A stretch of 44,060 nucleotides of DNA, taken from NCBI GenBank assembly GCA_900542165.1, contig UQMM01000018.1, forward strand, positions 1 to 44,060, in the 5' to 3' direction. Of the stretch, positions 25,341-34,673 are shown piece after piece. Source of the stretch: an uncultured Collinsella sp. GTDB taxonomy: Bacteria > Actinomycetota > Coriobacteriia > Coriobacteriales > Coriobacteriaceae. The stretch's first letter is position 1; every line of letters starts with the position of its first letter. Position numbers and translations under genes: made by a program. The notes beneath the pieces were generated by a model. The model worked only from the letters and a program-made list of their open reading frames with translations. It did no database searches and was not told the origin of the DNA.

Positions 25341-26417
25341 ATGAGTCTGATTGATGATCTGGTCAAACTCGAGGAAGAGGCCAAGGAGCTCGTTGCAGGC
25401 GCCGACGACGCCGCCAAGCTCGAGGCTGCACGCGTTGAGCTGCTCGGTCGCAAGGGCCGCATCACCGGCCTGATGCGCATGATGGGCAAGCTCGCCCCCG
25501 AGGATCGTCCCGTGATGGGCAAGCGCGCCAACGAGATGCGCCAGCTGATCGAGGGCATGCTCGACGAGCGCACCACCGAGATGAAGGCCGCCGCCCTCAA
25601 GCACGCACTCGAGCACGATGCCGTCGACATCACGCTGCCGGGCATCCGTCCGCAGATCGGCCACCAGCACCTGATCAAGCAGATCATCGAGGAGGCCGAG
25701 GACATCTTCTGCGGCATCGGCTACACCGTCGAGTCCGGCCCCATGGTCGACACCTCCTACTACAACTTCACCGCGCTCAACGCCCCCATGGATCACCCGA
25801 GCCGTTCGGCCCGCGATACCTTCTACGTGGTCGACAACAACCCCGGCAGCGTCGCGCACCCCGAGGCTCATGCCCACGGCGAGTCCGACGTGCTGCTGCG
25901 CACCCAGACCTCGGGCGTGCAAATCCACACCATGGAGTCGCAAAAGCCGCCCATCTACATGATCTGCCCGGGCACCGTCTATCGTCCCGACACGGCCGAC
26001 GCCTGCCACCTGCCGCAGTTCAACCAGATCGAGGGCCTGGTCGTCGACGAGGGCATCACCTTTGGCGATCTTAAGGGCACGCTCGACTACTTTGTTAAGT
26101 GCATGTTTGGCGAGGACCGCAAGACGCGTTATCGCCCGCATTTCTTCCCCTTCACCGAGCCTTCCTGCGAGGTGGACGTGAGCTGCCACGTGTGCGGCGG
26201 CAAGGGCTGCAACTTCTGCAAGCACAGCGGCTGGATCGAGATCCTGGGCTGCGGCATGGTCGACCCCAACGTCCTGATCAACTGCGGCATCGACCCCGAG
26301 AAGTACACCGGCTTTGCCTTTGGTATTGGTGCCGAGCGCGTCGCGGCACTGCGCTACGACTTGCCCGACCTCAGAACGCTCATGACTGGCGATATGCGCT
26401 TCTTGAATCAGTTCTAG
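25341..26417 (+). CDS. pheS: Phenylalanine-tRNA ligase alpha subunit
   Basis: The 358-residue catalytic alpha subunit of the (alpha-beta)2 class II synthetase. The N-terminal coiled coil (about 1-85) is followed by the catalytic core with motif 2 (IYMICPGTVYRPD, then FNQIEGLVVD) and motif 3 (GFAFGIGAERVAALRYDL). A CHVCGGKGCNFC segment provides the usual family cysteines near 282-293. The ATG at 25341 has GGGAAG upstream; earlier in-frame sequence runs through the T-box terminator and is not protein. Paired with pheT after a structured 184-bp spacer. Confidence 0.97.
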   Translation: MSLIDDLVKLEEEAKELVAGADDAAKLEAARVELLGRKGRITGLMRMMGKLAPEDRPVMGKRANEMRQLIEGMLDERTTEMKAAALKHALEHDAVDITLPGIRPQIGHQHLIKQIIEEAEDIFCGIGYTVESGPMVDTSYYNFTALNAPMDHPSRSARDTFYVVDNNPGSVAHPEAHAHGESDVLLRTQTSGVQIHTMESQKPPIYMICPGTVYRPDTADACHLPQFNQIEGLVVDEGITFGDLKGTLDYFVKCMFGEDRKTRYRPHFFPFTEPSCEVDVSCHVCGGKGCNFCKHSGWIEILGCGMVDPNVLINCGIDPEKYTGFAFGIGAERVAALRYDLPDLRTLMTGDMRFLNQF

Positions 26418-26430
26418 GCTGCGGCTTGCC

Positions 26431-26515
26431 CAAGCACGGCACCTCGGCGCTCATTCGTCGCTTGCGTACCAAAGTACGCGGCGCTCCTCTTTCGGGCCGA
26501 TCTGCCGCACTTGGA
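26431..26515. repeat. Palindromic structured element between pheS and pheT
   Basis: Nested complementary segments: CCAAG/CTTGG, GGC/GCC, CGGC/GCCG with matched 3- and 4-nt internal loops, and a central GCGTAC-CAAA-GTACGC hairpin (26465-26480). No T-run, so it is not a standard terminator. Two further small hairpins (26526-26548 and near 26561-26578) lie before the pheT ribosome binding site. Confidence 0.6.
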
Positions 26516-26601
26516 CAACCCTCGCTTTGTAAGGAATGTTCACAAAGTTGAAGTTTCCACCTGCATCTCTTCGCAGGCTTTCAGTATGAAAGGAGAGCTA
26601 G

Positions 26602-29055
26602 ATGCGTGTTTCTTACGACTGGCTCAAGACCATGATCGATATTCCGGAGGATCCCAAGACCCTTTCGGACGAATATATCCGTACCGGCACCGAGGTCGAG
26701 GCGATCGACACCGTGGGCGAGTCCTTCGACCACGTGGTGACCGCCAAGGTGCTCACCAAGACCCCGCACCCCGATAGCGACCACATGTATGTGTGCTCGG
26801 TCGACGTGGGCGACAAGAACCTCGACCCCGACGGCAATCCCGCTCCGCTGCAGATCGTCTGCGGCGCGCAGAACTTTGAGGCCGGCGACCACATCGTCAC
26901 GGCCATGATCGGCGCCGTGCTTCCCGGCGACGTCAAGATCAAGAAGAGCAAGCTTCGCGGCGTCGTGTCCATGGGCATGAACTGCTCCGCGCGCGAGCTC
27001 GGCCTGGGTGGCGACCACTCCGGCATTATGATCCTGCCCGAGGATACGCCCTGCGGCATGCCGTTTGCCGAGTACGTGGGCTCGAGCGACACCGTGCTCG
27101 ACTGCGAGATCACGCCCAACCGCCCCGACTGCCTGTCCATGATCGGCATGGCTCGCGAGACCGGCGCCATCTTCGACCGCGATTTCCACGTTGAGCTGCC
27201 CGCCATCAAGGCCGAGACCGGCCGCGCGACCGACGACGAGCTTTCCGTCGAGATTGCCGACGAGGGCCTGTGCGACCGCTACGTTGCCCGCATCGTGCGC
27301 AACGTGAAGGTCGGCCCGTCGCCCGACTGGATGGTCAAGCGCCTTAACGCCCTGGGCGTGCGCCCGCACAACAACATCGTCGACATCACCAACTATGTGA
27401 TGATGCTCACTGGTCAGCCGCTGCACGCCTTTGACCTCGACACCTTTGCCGAGCGCGATGGCAGGCGCCGCGTGGTCGTTCGCGCCGCCCAGCAGGACGA
27501 GAAGTTCACGACGCTCGACGGCGAGGAGCGTACGCTCGACGCCGGCATGGGTCTCATCACCGACGGCGAGCGTCCTGTGGCGCTGGCCGGCGTTATGGGT
27601 GGCATGGATTCCGAGATTGAGGACGACACCGTCGACGTGATGGTCGAGAGCGCCTGCTTCAACGCCGGCCGCACCTCGCACACCAGCCGTGACCTGTCGC
27701 TGATCTCCGACGCCTCCATCCGCTTTGAGCGCCAGGTCGACGAGACCGGCTGCGTGGATGTTGCCAACGTTACCTGCGCGCTCATCGAGGAGATCGCCGG
27801 CGGCGAGGTCGCCCCCGGCTATGTGGACGTGTTCCCCGCGCCCAAGACCATCGACGGCATCAAGCTGCGCCTGGCCCGCGTACGCGCCATCTGCGGTGCT
27901 GACATCGAGCCCGACTTTATCGAGCGCTCACTCACCCGCCTGGGCTGCACCGTCGAGCGCGACGGCGAGGACTTTATGGTCACGCCGCCGAGCTTCCGTC
28001 CCGACCTGCCGCGCGAGATCGACCTGATCGAGGAGGTCCTGCGCCTGTGGGGCATGGGCCGCGTGACGGCGACCATCCCGGCTGCCAGGAACCATATCGG
28101 CGGCCTGACCCGCGAGCAGAAGCTCACCCGCAAGGTTGGCGAGATCCTGCGCGCCTGCGGCCTCAACGAGACCACGACCTTTGGCTTCGCCGCCCCGGGC
28201 GACCTGGAGAAGATCGGCATGTCCACCGAAGGTCGCGGCTGCCCCGTGGTGCTCATGAATCCGTTGGTCGCCGAGCAGACCGAGATGCGCCGCTCGTTGC
28301 TGCCGGGTCTGCTGCAGTCTGTGGCCTACAACGAGGCCCACGGCACGCCCAACGTGCATCTGTACGAGGTCGGCAGCCTGTTCCACGGTCGCGAGAACGC
28401 CAGCCTGCCCAAGGAGACCAAGTCCGTGGCGGGCGTGCTCTCGGGCCAGTGGAGCGAGCAGTCTTGGAACATGAAGTACCGCAAGCTGCGTTTCTTCTTT
28501 GGCAAGGGCATCGTCGAGGAGCTGCTCGCCCAGCTGCGCATTGAGAAGGTTCGCTTCCGTCCCGTCGAGGGCGAGAGCTATGCCTTCCTGCAGCCGGGTC
28601 GTGCTGCCGAGGTGCTCTCGGGCGGTACCGTGCTGGGCTGGGTTGGCGAGATCCACCCCGAGGCGCGCGAGGCTATGGGCATTGACGAGGTCGTCGTCGC
28701 CTTTGAGCTCGACCTGGACAAGCTGATCAAGGGTGCCCGTAACCAGGAGAACTACCGTGAGTTCTCGCAGTACCCGGCCGTTGAGCACGACCTCGCTATC
28801 GTGGTCGACAACACTGTGACCTGCGAGGATCTTGAGCGTCGTATTACGAGTGCCGGCGGCAAGCTGCTCGAGGGCGTGCGCCTGTTCGACGTCTACCGCG
28901 ATCCGGTCCGCATCGGCAAGGGCAAGAAATCCATGGCCTTCGCGCTTACGTATCGCTCCGACGACCACACGCTCACCAGCGAAGAGGTCGAGAAGGCGCA
29001 CCAGAAGATCGTCACCAAGGTGTGCAAGGGTGTGAACGGCGAGGTCCGCGGCTAG
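26602..29055 (+). CDS. pheT: Phenylalanine-tRNA ligase beta subunit
   Basis: 817-residue beta subunit. Domains in order: N-terminal tRNA-binding EMAP-like fold (about 40-150, DHMYVCSVDVG..QIVCGAQNF), B3/B4 editing domain (about 210-390, with HNNIVDITNYVM), B5 (about 405-475), core (about 490-700), and C-terminal FDX-ACB anticodon-binding domain (about 720-815, SQYPAVEHDLAIVVD). AAAGGAGAG precedes the ATG. Length is normal. Expressed with pheS under the T-box. I see no clear terminator after it. Confidence 0.97.
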   Translation: MRVSYDWLKTMIDIPEDPKTLSDEYIRTGTEVEAIDTVGESFDHVVTAKVLTKTPHPDSDHMYVCSVDVGDKNLDPDGNPAPLQIVCGAQNFEAGDHIVTAMIGAVLPGDVKIKKSKLRGVVSMGMNCSARELGLGGDHSGIMILPEDTPCGMPFAEYVGSSDTVLDCEITPNRPDCLSMIGMARETGAIFDRDFHVELPAIKAETGRATDDELSVEIADEGLCDRYVARIVRNVKVGPSPDWMVKRLNALGVRPHNNIVDITNYVMMLTGQPLHAFDLDTFAERDGRRRVVVRAAQQDEKFTTLDGEERTLDAGMGLITDGERPVALAGVMGGMDSEIEDDTVDVMVESACFNAGRTSHTSRDLSLISDASIRFERQVDETGCVDVANVTCALIEEIAGGEVAPGYVDVFPAPKTIDGIKLRLARVRAICGADIEPDFIERSLTRLGCTVERDGEDFMVTPPSFRPDLPREIDLIEEVLRLWGMGRVTATIPAARNHIGGLTREQKLTRKVGEILRACGLNETTTFGFAAPGDLEKIGMSTEGRGCPVVLMNPLVAEQTEMRRSLLPGLLQSVAYNEAHGTPNVHLYEVGSLFHGRENASLPKETKSVAGVLSGQWSEQSWNMKYRKLRFFFGKGIVEELLAQLRIEKVRFRPVEGESYAFLQPGRAAEVLSGGTVLGWVGEIHPEAREAMGIDEVVVAFELDLDKLIKGARNQENYREFSQYPAVEHDLAIVVDNTVTCEDLERRITSAGGKLLEGVRLFDVYRDPVRIGKGKKSMAFALTYRSDDHTLTSEEVEKAHQKIVTKVCKGVNGEVRG

Positions 29056-29178
29056 GACTTGCGCTGGGAGCGTAGGGCCTGATGGCGGTTGCTGTGGGCT
29101 CTGCGTGACCGCGGTGTTCGGAAAAGGCATCGCTGAGCCTGCATATATGACACACGCATTACATAACGGCGTGCTGCT

Positions 29179-29245
29179 TTGTCGGCAGCGCGCCGGTTTG
29201 CTATGATAGCCCGCGGCGTGTTACGAATCTGGCAATACGTAACAC
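29179..29245 (+). promoter_or_regulatory. nikMN promoter and inverted-repeat operator
   Basis: -35 TTGTCG (29179-29184), 17-bp spacer, -10 TATGAT (29202-29207). Just downstream lies a perfect 8-bp inverted repeat GTGTTACG-N12-CGTAACAC (29218-29245), where a repressor would block the start of transcription. A metal-responsive regulator such as a NikR-type protein is plausible (inference); the half-site does not equal the E. coli NikR site. Confidence 0.6.
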
Positions 29246-29302
29246 TGGCAAGGTGATTCAAGCGGTGTTGCAATTCTGTGCGCCGGCAACCGGGAGGCGT
29301 AT

Positions 29303-30388
29303 ATGCACATTCCAGACAACTACCTGTCCCCGCAGACCGATGCCGTCATGGCGGTGGCGATGGTGCCCGTTTGGGTCCATTGCATCAAAAAGGTGCGCGC
29401 CACGCTCGATCGCGAGCACATGGCGTTCCTGGGCATTTGCGCCGCGTTCTCCTTTTTGCTCATGATGTTCAACGTGCCGCTGCCCGGCGGCACCACTGGT
29501 CACGCCGTCGGCGGCGCGCTCATCGCGCTGCTGCTGGGCCCCGAGGCCGCGGCTATCGCTGTCTCGGTTGCGCTGGCGCTGCAGGCGCTGCTGTTTGGCG
29601 ACGGCGGCGTTCTGTCGTTTGGCGCCAACTGCTTTAACATGGCCTTTGTGCTGCCGTTTGTCGCTGCTATTGTGTTCCGTGCGCTCAACAGCCGCCTGCA
29701 CGACAAGAGCTGGGGCACCTCGGTTTCTGCCGTCGTGAGCGGTTGGGTCGGCCTGTGCCTGGCAGCCCTGTGCGCGGCAATCGAGTTTGGTATTCAGCCG
29801 ATGCTCTTTACCAACGCTTCGGGCGCGCCGCTGTACTGCCCCTTCCCGCTGTCCGTGGCTATTCCGGCCATGTTGATCCCGCATATGCTGGTTGCCGGCG
29901 TGATCGAGGGCGTGGCGACGGCCGCCATCTACGGTTTCATTAAGAAGACGGCGCCGAGCGTTATCGTCGGGCCCGAGGCCGTCGATGGCCAGCTTACTGC
30001 CGAGGGCGTTGCTGCCGAGAAGACCTCGCTGGTCCCCACGCTCATCTTGGTTGCCGTGCTTGTCGTGGCTACGCCGCTCGGCTTGCTTGCCACAGGTGAC
30101 GCATGGGGCGAGTGGGACGCCGAGGGCGCCGCGACCGCCGTTCAGGAGGCTGGTGACGACAGTCTGCAGGCTTCGGTCGGCCTTGATATCCCGACCTTTG
30201 CCGACGCTCTGCCTACGGGTGATTACCTGCAGGCCTATTCCGAGGAGCAGGGTCTTGGCTTTGCCGGTCAGGCTGCCATGTATATCCTGTCCGGCGTGAT
30301 TGGCGTGGCGGTGCTCACCATCGCATTCCGTCTGATCTCGCTGACGGTTAAGGAAAGCGGTGCTCATGGCAATAGCCGAGCTGCCTAG
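29303..30388 (+). CDS. ECF-type nickel/cobalt transporter S component (NikMN/CbiMN fusion)
   Basis: A 361-residue membrane protein. Its N-terminus MHIPDNYLSP is the metal-binding start of NikM/CbiM, where H2 helps bind the ion once Met1 is placed; MHIPD is closer to nickel proteins than to CbiM (MHIMEG). About seven membrane spans form the M part (to about 220). A C-terminal extension with two spans and a periplasmic loop (about 240-350) replaces a separate NikN/CbiN subunit. GGGAGG precedes the ATG. First gene of the three-gene importer unit; nickel is preferred but cobalt is not excluded. Confidence 0.88.
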   Translation: MHIPDNYLSPQTDAVMAVAMVPVWVHCIKKVRATLDREHMAFLGICAAFSFLLMMFNVPLPGGTTGHAVGGALIALLLGPEAAAIAVSVALALQALLFGDGGVLSFGANCFNMAFVLPFVAAIVFRALNSRLHDKSWGTSVSAVVSGWVGLCLAALCAAIEFGIQPMLFTNASGAPLYCPFPLSVAIPAMLIPHMLVAGVIEGVATAAIYGFIKKTAPSVIVGPEAVDGQLTAEGVAAEKTSLVPTLILVAVLVVATPLGLLATGDAWGEWDAEGAATAVQEAGDDSLQASVGLDIPTFADALPTGDYLQAYSEEQGLGFAGQAAMYILSGVIGVAVLTIAFRLISLTVKESGAHGNSRAA

Positions 30389-31202
30389 CTGGCTTGCGGC
30401 CGAGGAGCGATACGAGCCCGCGGGGGCTCGGCATCGTGTGATGCAAAAGAACGTCTTGCACCTGGCGAGCCTGCTTGAGCGGGTTCGCCTGGGTGGAGGC
30501 GCGCACGAGGGCGGGTCGATGGTCGACCGCGCCCTTTCTTGCGTTTCGGCTCCGGTGCGCCTGGTGGGGATGTTCGTCTGCGTCCTGTGCGTGTGTCTGA
30601 CGCAGAGCCCGCTGTACCTCATGTTGATGGCGGCTATCGCGCTGGTGCTGGTCGCGGTGCGCCCCGCACGCGGGCTGCGTGCGACCATTGTACCGGCGCT
30701 CGGCGCCACGGGGCTTGCGGTGGTTCTGGCATTGCCTGCCCTGCTGCTGGGCGCGTCTGCCACGGGCGCCATGCTCAAGATCGCGCTCAAGACCTTCATT
30801 AATGTGTCGCTGGTGCTGGGCGTTTCGTGGACGCTTACCTGGAGCCGCATGTCGGCGGCGCTCAAAATGCTGCACCTGCCCGACGAGGTCATCTTTACCT
30901 TTGATATGGCACTCAAGCATATCGAGGTGCTGGGACGCACGGCGCACGATCTGTGCGAATCGGTCATGCTGCGCAGCGTTGGCCGTGCGCCTGAGGGATT
31001 TTCGCGTACCGATTCGATCGCGGGTATCATGGGCATGACGTTTATCAAGGCGATGGAATGCAGCCGCGCGATGGACGAGGCCATGCTCTGCCGCGGCTTT
31101 GCCGGTGCGTATCCGGCTCCTGCGCGGAGCGGCTTTGGCTGGCGCGATGCGGTTTACGCGGTCGTTGTGGTTCTGCTCGTCGTGTTGTGCGCGGTGCTGT
31201 AG
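30366..31202 (+). CDS. ECF transporter T component (NikQ/CbiQ)
   Basis: A 278-residue membrane protein that couples the metal-binding subunit to the ATPase. Hydrophobic spans lie at about 65-135 and 255-277. The coupling helices carry Ala-Arg-Gly-type motifs (MLRSVGRAPEGF and AMLCRGFAGAYP), typical of CbiQ. It starts at the ATG at 30366 and overlaps the upstream gene by 23 nt, so the two are translationally coupled. Confidence 0.88.
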   Translation: MAIAELPSWLAAEERYEPAGARHRVMQKNVLHLASLLERVRLGGGAHEGGSMVDRALSCVSAPVRLVGMFVCVLCVCLTQSPLYLMLMAAIALVLVAVRPARGLRATIVPALGATGLAVVLALPALLLGASATGAMLKIALKTFINVSLVLGVSWTLTWSRMSAALKMLHLPDEVIFTFDMALKHIEVLGRTAHDLCESVMLRSVGRAPEGFSRTDSIAGIMGMTFIKAMECSRAMDEAMLCRGFAGAYPAPARSGFGWRDAVYAVVVVLLVVLCAVL

Positions 31203-31246
31203 CGCGGGCGGTCGATCCGTTGATGTGAATAGGGAAGGGCGACGTT

Positions 31247-32017
31247 TTGGCAAACGATACGAATGGCGCGATGGGCGTGAGCGGTGCTGCCGGCGCCGAG
31301 ACCACGCCGCTCATCGAGTTTCGCGACGTGGTGTTTTCCTATGCGGGTCATACGGTGGTCGACGGCGTTTCGCTGCAGGTGGATCGTGGTGAACTCGTTG
31401 CTCTGCTTGGTCCTAACGGTTGTGGCAAGACGACGATCATGCGCCTTATCAACGGCCTTGAGCTCGCGGATGCCGGCGCATACCTGTTTGACGGACGCGT
31501 GGTCGATGCAGCGTATCTGAAGGATTCTGCTGCTGCTCAGAAGTTCCACCAGCGCGTGGGCTTCGTATTCCAAAACGCCGATGCCCAGCTGTTCTGCGCT
31601 ACGGTGGGCGAGGAAGTTGCTTTTGGTCCCGCGCAGATGGGGCTGCCGGCAGACGAGCTCAAGCGCCGTGTGCGCGATGCCATGGGGCTGTTTCAGGTTG
31701 CCGACCTTACCGACGTCTCTCCCTATCAGCTCTCGGGCGGGCAAAAGAAGCGCGTTGCGCTGGCTGCGGTGGTGTCGATGAACCCGGATATCTTGGTCCT
31801 CGACGAGCCTACCAATGGACTCGACGAGGATTCATGCGACATCGTGGTCAACTTCTTGCTGGCCTACGTCGCGGCGGGTAAGACGGTCTTGATGAGCACG
31901 CATCACCAGGATTTGGTGCGACGTCTGGGTGCCCGTGCAATCTATATCGATCGATATCACCATGTGGTCGAGGCACCTTCGCCGTCGTATGGAACCGAAA
32001 GCGGTGCTACGGACTAG
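31247..32017 (+). CDS. ECF transporter ATP-binding protein (NikO/CbiO)
   Basis: A 256-residue ABC ATPase that powers the importer. Walker A is GPNGCGKTT (about 55-63), Q-loop FVFQNADAQLFCATVGEEV, signature LSGGQKKR, Walker B ILVLDEPTNGLD, and a switch His in STHHQD. The start is taken as TTG at 31247 because GGGAAGGG lies upstream; the ATG at 31271 is an alternative. Only one ATPase gene is present, so it probably works as a homodimer. Last gene of the metal-import unit. Confidence 0.92.
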   Translation: MANDTNGAMGVSGAAGAETTPLIEFRDVVFSYAGHTVVDGVSLQVDRGELVALLGPNGCGKTTIMRLINGLELADAGAYLFDGRVVDAAYLKDSAAAQKFHQRVGFVFQNADAQLFCATVGEEVAFGPAQMGLPADELKRRVRDAMGLFQVADLTDVSPYQLSGGQKKRVALAAVVSMNPDILVLDEPTNGLDEDSCDIVVNFLLAYVAAGKTVLMSTHHQDLVRRLGARAIYIDRYHHVVEAPSPSYGTESGATD

Positions 32018-32097
32018 TTGCTGCGTAGAGCGTGCGTAGCCGCCCGCGCGGCTTTGCCGTGATGGTATAGTTATCCAGGTTTTTTATGGGGGTGGCT

Positions 32098-32946
32098 ATG
32101 CCAAGTTGGAACATTCATATCGCTCAGACGGAGCGTTTGCTGGAGCGCACCGGTGCGCTTGCCAATAGCGTGCGCGACCGCAATGCCTTTTTGTTTGGCT
32201 GCGTGGTTCCGGATATCTTCGTGGGCTATATGGTCCCTGGCATCGCCGATCCCATCCCGTACCGCATTACGCACTTTGCCAAGCCTGAGCCCATCCCTAA
32301 GCCTCGTGAGCATGAGTTCTGGGATACCTATGTGGCACCGTTGCTTAAAAGTTCGCCCATCGGTGCGCCGGCCGCGGCGACCTCGATTATCGAGGAACGC
32401 GAGCGGCTGAACCGCGTGCACTATCCCCAGCGCTACAAGGATGCCGAGCCGGTTGCCGGTCCCGGCGCCTGTGAGTTCTCGCTTGCGTCCGAAGATGTGG
32501 CACAGTCGTTGCTCGATTTGACACTGGGTGTCTGGTCGCATCTGGTGGCCGATACCGTATGGAATACGCGCGTGAATCAGTACCTGGAGGTGCACGGCGG
32601 CAAGCCGTGCGAGGAGTTCCGCATTAAAAAGCAGGGCGATTTTGACTGGTTTGGCAAGACGCTGGGCATCGTTTCCATCCCGCGTGCGACCGATCGCCTG
32701 TATACCGCTGCGACGCGTTTTGGGCAGTATCCCATCCATAAAGAATATGTGCTCAAGACCATCGGCGTCATGCACGAGATTGTACGCGAAAACCCCGGTG
32801 AGCCCGACCATCCGCCATACCGCCTGCTAACCGAGGAGTTTTTCGATGCAACGTTTACCGAGGTCATCGAGCTGACCGAGGCGGGATTTGCGACTCGCGT
32901 TGCTGCTTCTGGCGTTCCCTCAGTCCCCCTGATTGCTAGCTGCTAG
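32098..32946 (+). CDS. Zinc-dependent phospholipase C-like protein
   Basis: 282 residues. The N-terminus MPSWNIHIAQTERLLERTG, followed by FLFGCVVPDI, HFAK, and a helical core with WSHLVADTVWN, resembles the zinc-dependent phospholipase C / S1-P1 nuclease helical fold, whose His and Asp residues bind zinc. No signal peptide is seen, so it may act in the cytoplasm and its substrate is unknown. GGGGGTGG just before the ATG at 32098 favours that start over an ATG four codons upstream. It follows the metal importer by 80 bp with its own AT-rich leader. Confidence 0.75.
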   Translation: MPSWNIHIAQTERLLERTGALANSVRDRNAFLFGCVVPDIFVGYMVPGIADPIPYRITHFAKPEPIPKPREHEFWDTYVAPLLKSSPIGAPAAATSIIEERERLNRVHYPQRYKDAEPVAGPGACEFSLASEDVAQSLLDLTLGVWSHLVADTVWNTRVNQYLEVHGGKPCEEFRIKKQGDFDWFGKTLGIVSIPRATDRLYTAATRFGQYPIHKEYVLKTIGVMHEIVRENPGEPDHPPYRLLTEEFFDATFTEVIELTEAGFATRVAASGVPSVPLIASC

Positions 32947-33047
32947 CCGGCCGGCTTAACGGTGAACAGTTCATCCCAATTGACCAACAGCTCCCGTCGC
33001 AGGGCGTCTTCGGTGGTACGCTCGGTATCGGAAAGGTTCGCGACTGA
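32943..33047 (-). pseudogene. Possible 3' remnant of a gene
   Basis: On the minus strand an open stretch reads SVANLSDTERTTEDALRREL and on to FTVKPAG, then TAG. It has no start codon and is bounded upstream by TGA. Codon use resembles real genes here. It may be the tail of a decayed gene, or chance in a short span. Confidence 0.25.
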
Positions 33048-33083
33048 TCACAAATCGATGAAGCGGCATATGAAGTAGGTCCT

Positions 33084-33121
33084 AAAAAAGGGCCCGGAAG
33101 GCAAAGCCTTCCGGGCCCTTT
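33084..33121 (-). terminator. Pyruvate kinase terminator
   Basis: A perfect 16-bp stem (33087-33102 with 33106-33121) and 3-nt loop, followed on the minus strand by six T overlapping the stem base. Confidence 0.92.
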
Positions 33122-33149
33122 GCAATGCAAGTGTGCTTGCAAGTGCGAT

Positions 33150-34610
33150 TTAGCGCACCTGAGCGACGTAAGCGACGTTGGTCGAGGAGACCTTGTCCTC
33201 GAGCTGGACGCTCATGCGGGGATCGCCGGCGGTAGCGACGGTCAGATCGCCGGCCTCGACGTAGCCGAGCTCCTTAGCGGTCTCGATCGCCTTGACGATC
33301 GTGCCGTTGACGGTGCCCTGGGTAATCTCGGCCTGGTGCGGGATAACGCCCCAGTACATGATCATCTGCTGGACGGCCCACTCGTGGCGGGAGAACGCGC
33401 AAATCGGCATGTTGGGACGGAAGTGCGAAATCAGGCGAGCGGTACGACCGGTGGTCGTCGGCACGGTGATGCACTTGGCGCCAACGGTGGTAGCCATGTT
33501 CACAGCGGACATACCCACAACGTTGTTGACAACGCGGGTGCCGTGAGCATCGGCCGGAACCTCGAGCGGAGCGTGAGCCGGGAGGTACTTCTCGGTCTCG
33601 AGAGCAATGCTGGCCTGCATCTTGACGGCCTCGACCGGGTACTTACCGGCAGCGGACTCGCCGGACAGCATGACGGCGTCGGTGCCGTCGTAAATGGCGT
33701 TAGCAACGTCGGCAACCTCGGCGCGCGTCGGGCGCGGGTTTTGCTGCATGGAGTCGAGCATCTGCGTAGCGGTGATAACGGGCTTGTAGGCCGCGTTGCA
33801 CTTGGCGATGATCTCCTTCTGGATGTGCGGAACGAGCTCGGGCTTGATCTCGATGCCCAGGTCGCCACGGGCGACCATGATGCCGTCGGAAGCCTCGAGG
33901 ATCTCGTCGAAGTTCTCGACGCCCAGGGCGCACTCGATCTTCGGGAAGATCGTCACGTGCTCGCCACCGTTCTCGCGGCAAAGCTCGCGGATGCCGCGGA
34001 CGGACTCGCCGTCACGGATGAAGGAAGCGGCAATGTAGTCGATGTTCTCGGTCAGGCCAAAGAGGATGTCCTGACGATCGCGCTCGGTGATGGCGGGCAG
34101 CGAGATATTGACGTTGGGCATGTTGACGCCCTTGCGCTCGCCGATCAGGCCGTCGTTCTTGACGACGCAGGTCATGTCCTGGCCGTCGACGGACTCGACC
34201 TCGAGGGCGACCAGGCCGTCATCGATCAGGATGAGGGAGCCCTTCTCGACCTCGGAGGGCAGAGCCAGGTAGTCGAGGGAGATGTGCTCAGAGGTGCCGT
34301 GGAAATCCTCGGACGTGGGCTGAGCGGTGACGACGATCTTATCGCCGGTCTTGACGGCAACCTTCTTGCCGTCGACCAGAAGGCCGGTGCGGACCTCGGG
34401 GCCCTTGGTGTCGAGCAGGATGCCGACGGGCAGACCGAGCTCCTTGGAAATACGACGGACGCGCTCGATGCGACCGTGGTGCTCGTCGTAGGATCCGTGC
34501 GAGAAGTTAAAACGGGCGACGTTCATGCCCGCCTTGATCATCTCGCGGATGGTCTCGTCGCTATCGCAGGCGGGACCCATGGTGCATACAATCTTGGTGC
34601 GCTTGTACAT
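33150..34610 (-). CDS. pyk: Pyruvate kinase
   Basis: A 486-residue glycolytic enzyme converting PEP and ADP to pyruvate and ATP. Start MYKRTKIVCTMGPACDSDETI; MNVARFNFSHGSYDEH is the nucleotide/cation region; LLDTKGPEVRTG, MVARGDLGIEI and the KCNAAYKPVITATQML catalytic-lysine-side segments follow (in parts). The C-terminal allosteric domain (about 370-486) is complete, with TTTGRTARLISHFRP as effector loop. GGAGG precedes the ATG. A perfect TATAAT lies at 34674-34679 (minus strand). Confidence 0.97.
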   Translation of the reverse strand: MYKRTKIVCTMGPACDSDETIREMIKAGMNVARFNFSHGSYDEHHGRIERVRRISKELGLPVGILLDTKGPEVRTGLLVDGKKVAVKTGDKIVVTAQPTSEDFHGTSEHISLDYLALPSEVEKGSLILIDDGLVALEVESVDGQDMTCVVKNDGLIGERKGVNMPNVNISLPAITERDRQDILFGLTENIDYIAASFIRDGESVRGIRELCRENGGEHVTIFPKIECALGVENFDEILEASDGIMVARGDLGIEIKPELVPHIQKEIIAKCNAAYKPVITATQMLDSMQQNPRPTRAEVADVANAIYDGTDAVMLSGESAAGKYPVEAVKMQASIALETEKYLPAHAPLEVPADAHGTRVVNNVVGMSAVNMATTVGAKCITVPTTTGRTARLISHFRPNMPICAFSRHEWAVQQMIMYWGVIPHQAEITQGTVNGTIVKAIETAKELGYVEAGDLTVATAGDPRMSVQLEDKVSSTNVAYVAQVR

Positions 34611-34673
34611 TCAGACCTCCATCTGACATCGTCTTGCGCTGATAGATAAACCATAAGAAATAAAACTGAGATG

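Noticed and set aside
27928..29130. 400-codon open frame opposite pheT
   Set aside because: Antisense shadow of a well-conserved synthetase gene.
32936..33142. 68-residue minus-strand open frame over the pyk terminator
   Set aside because: It starts inside the pyk gene region and runs through the terminator hairpin; no ribosome binding site.
33120..34649. 509-codon open frame opposite pyruvate kinase
   Set aside because: Antisense shadow; composition (Asp/Leu/Val/Gly) is not protein-like and pyk is complete on the other strand.
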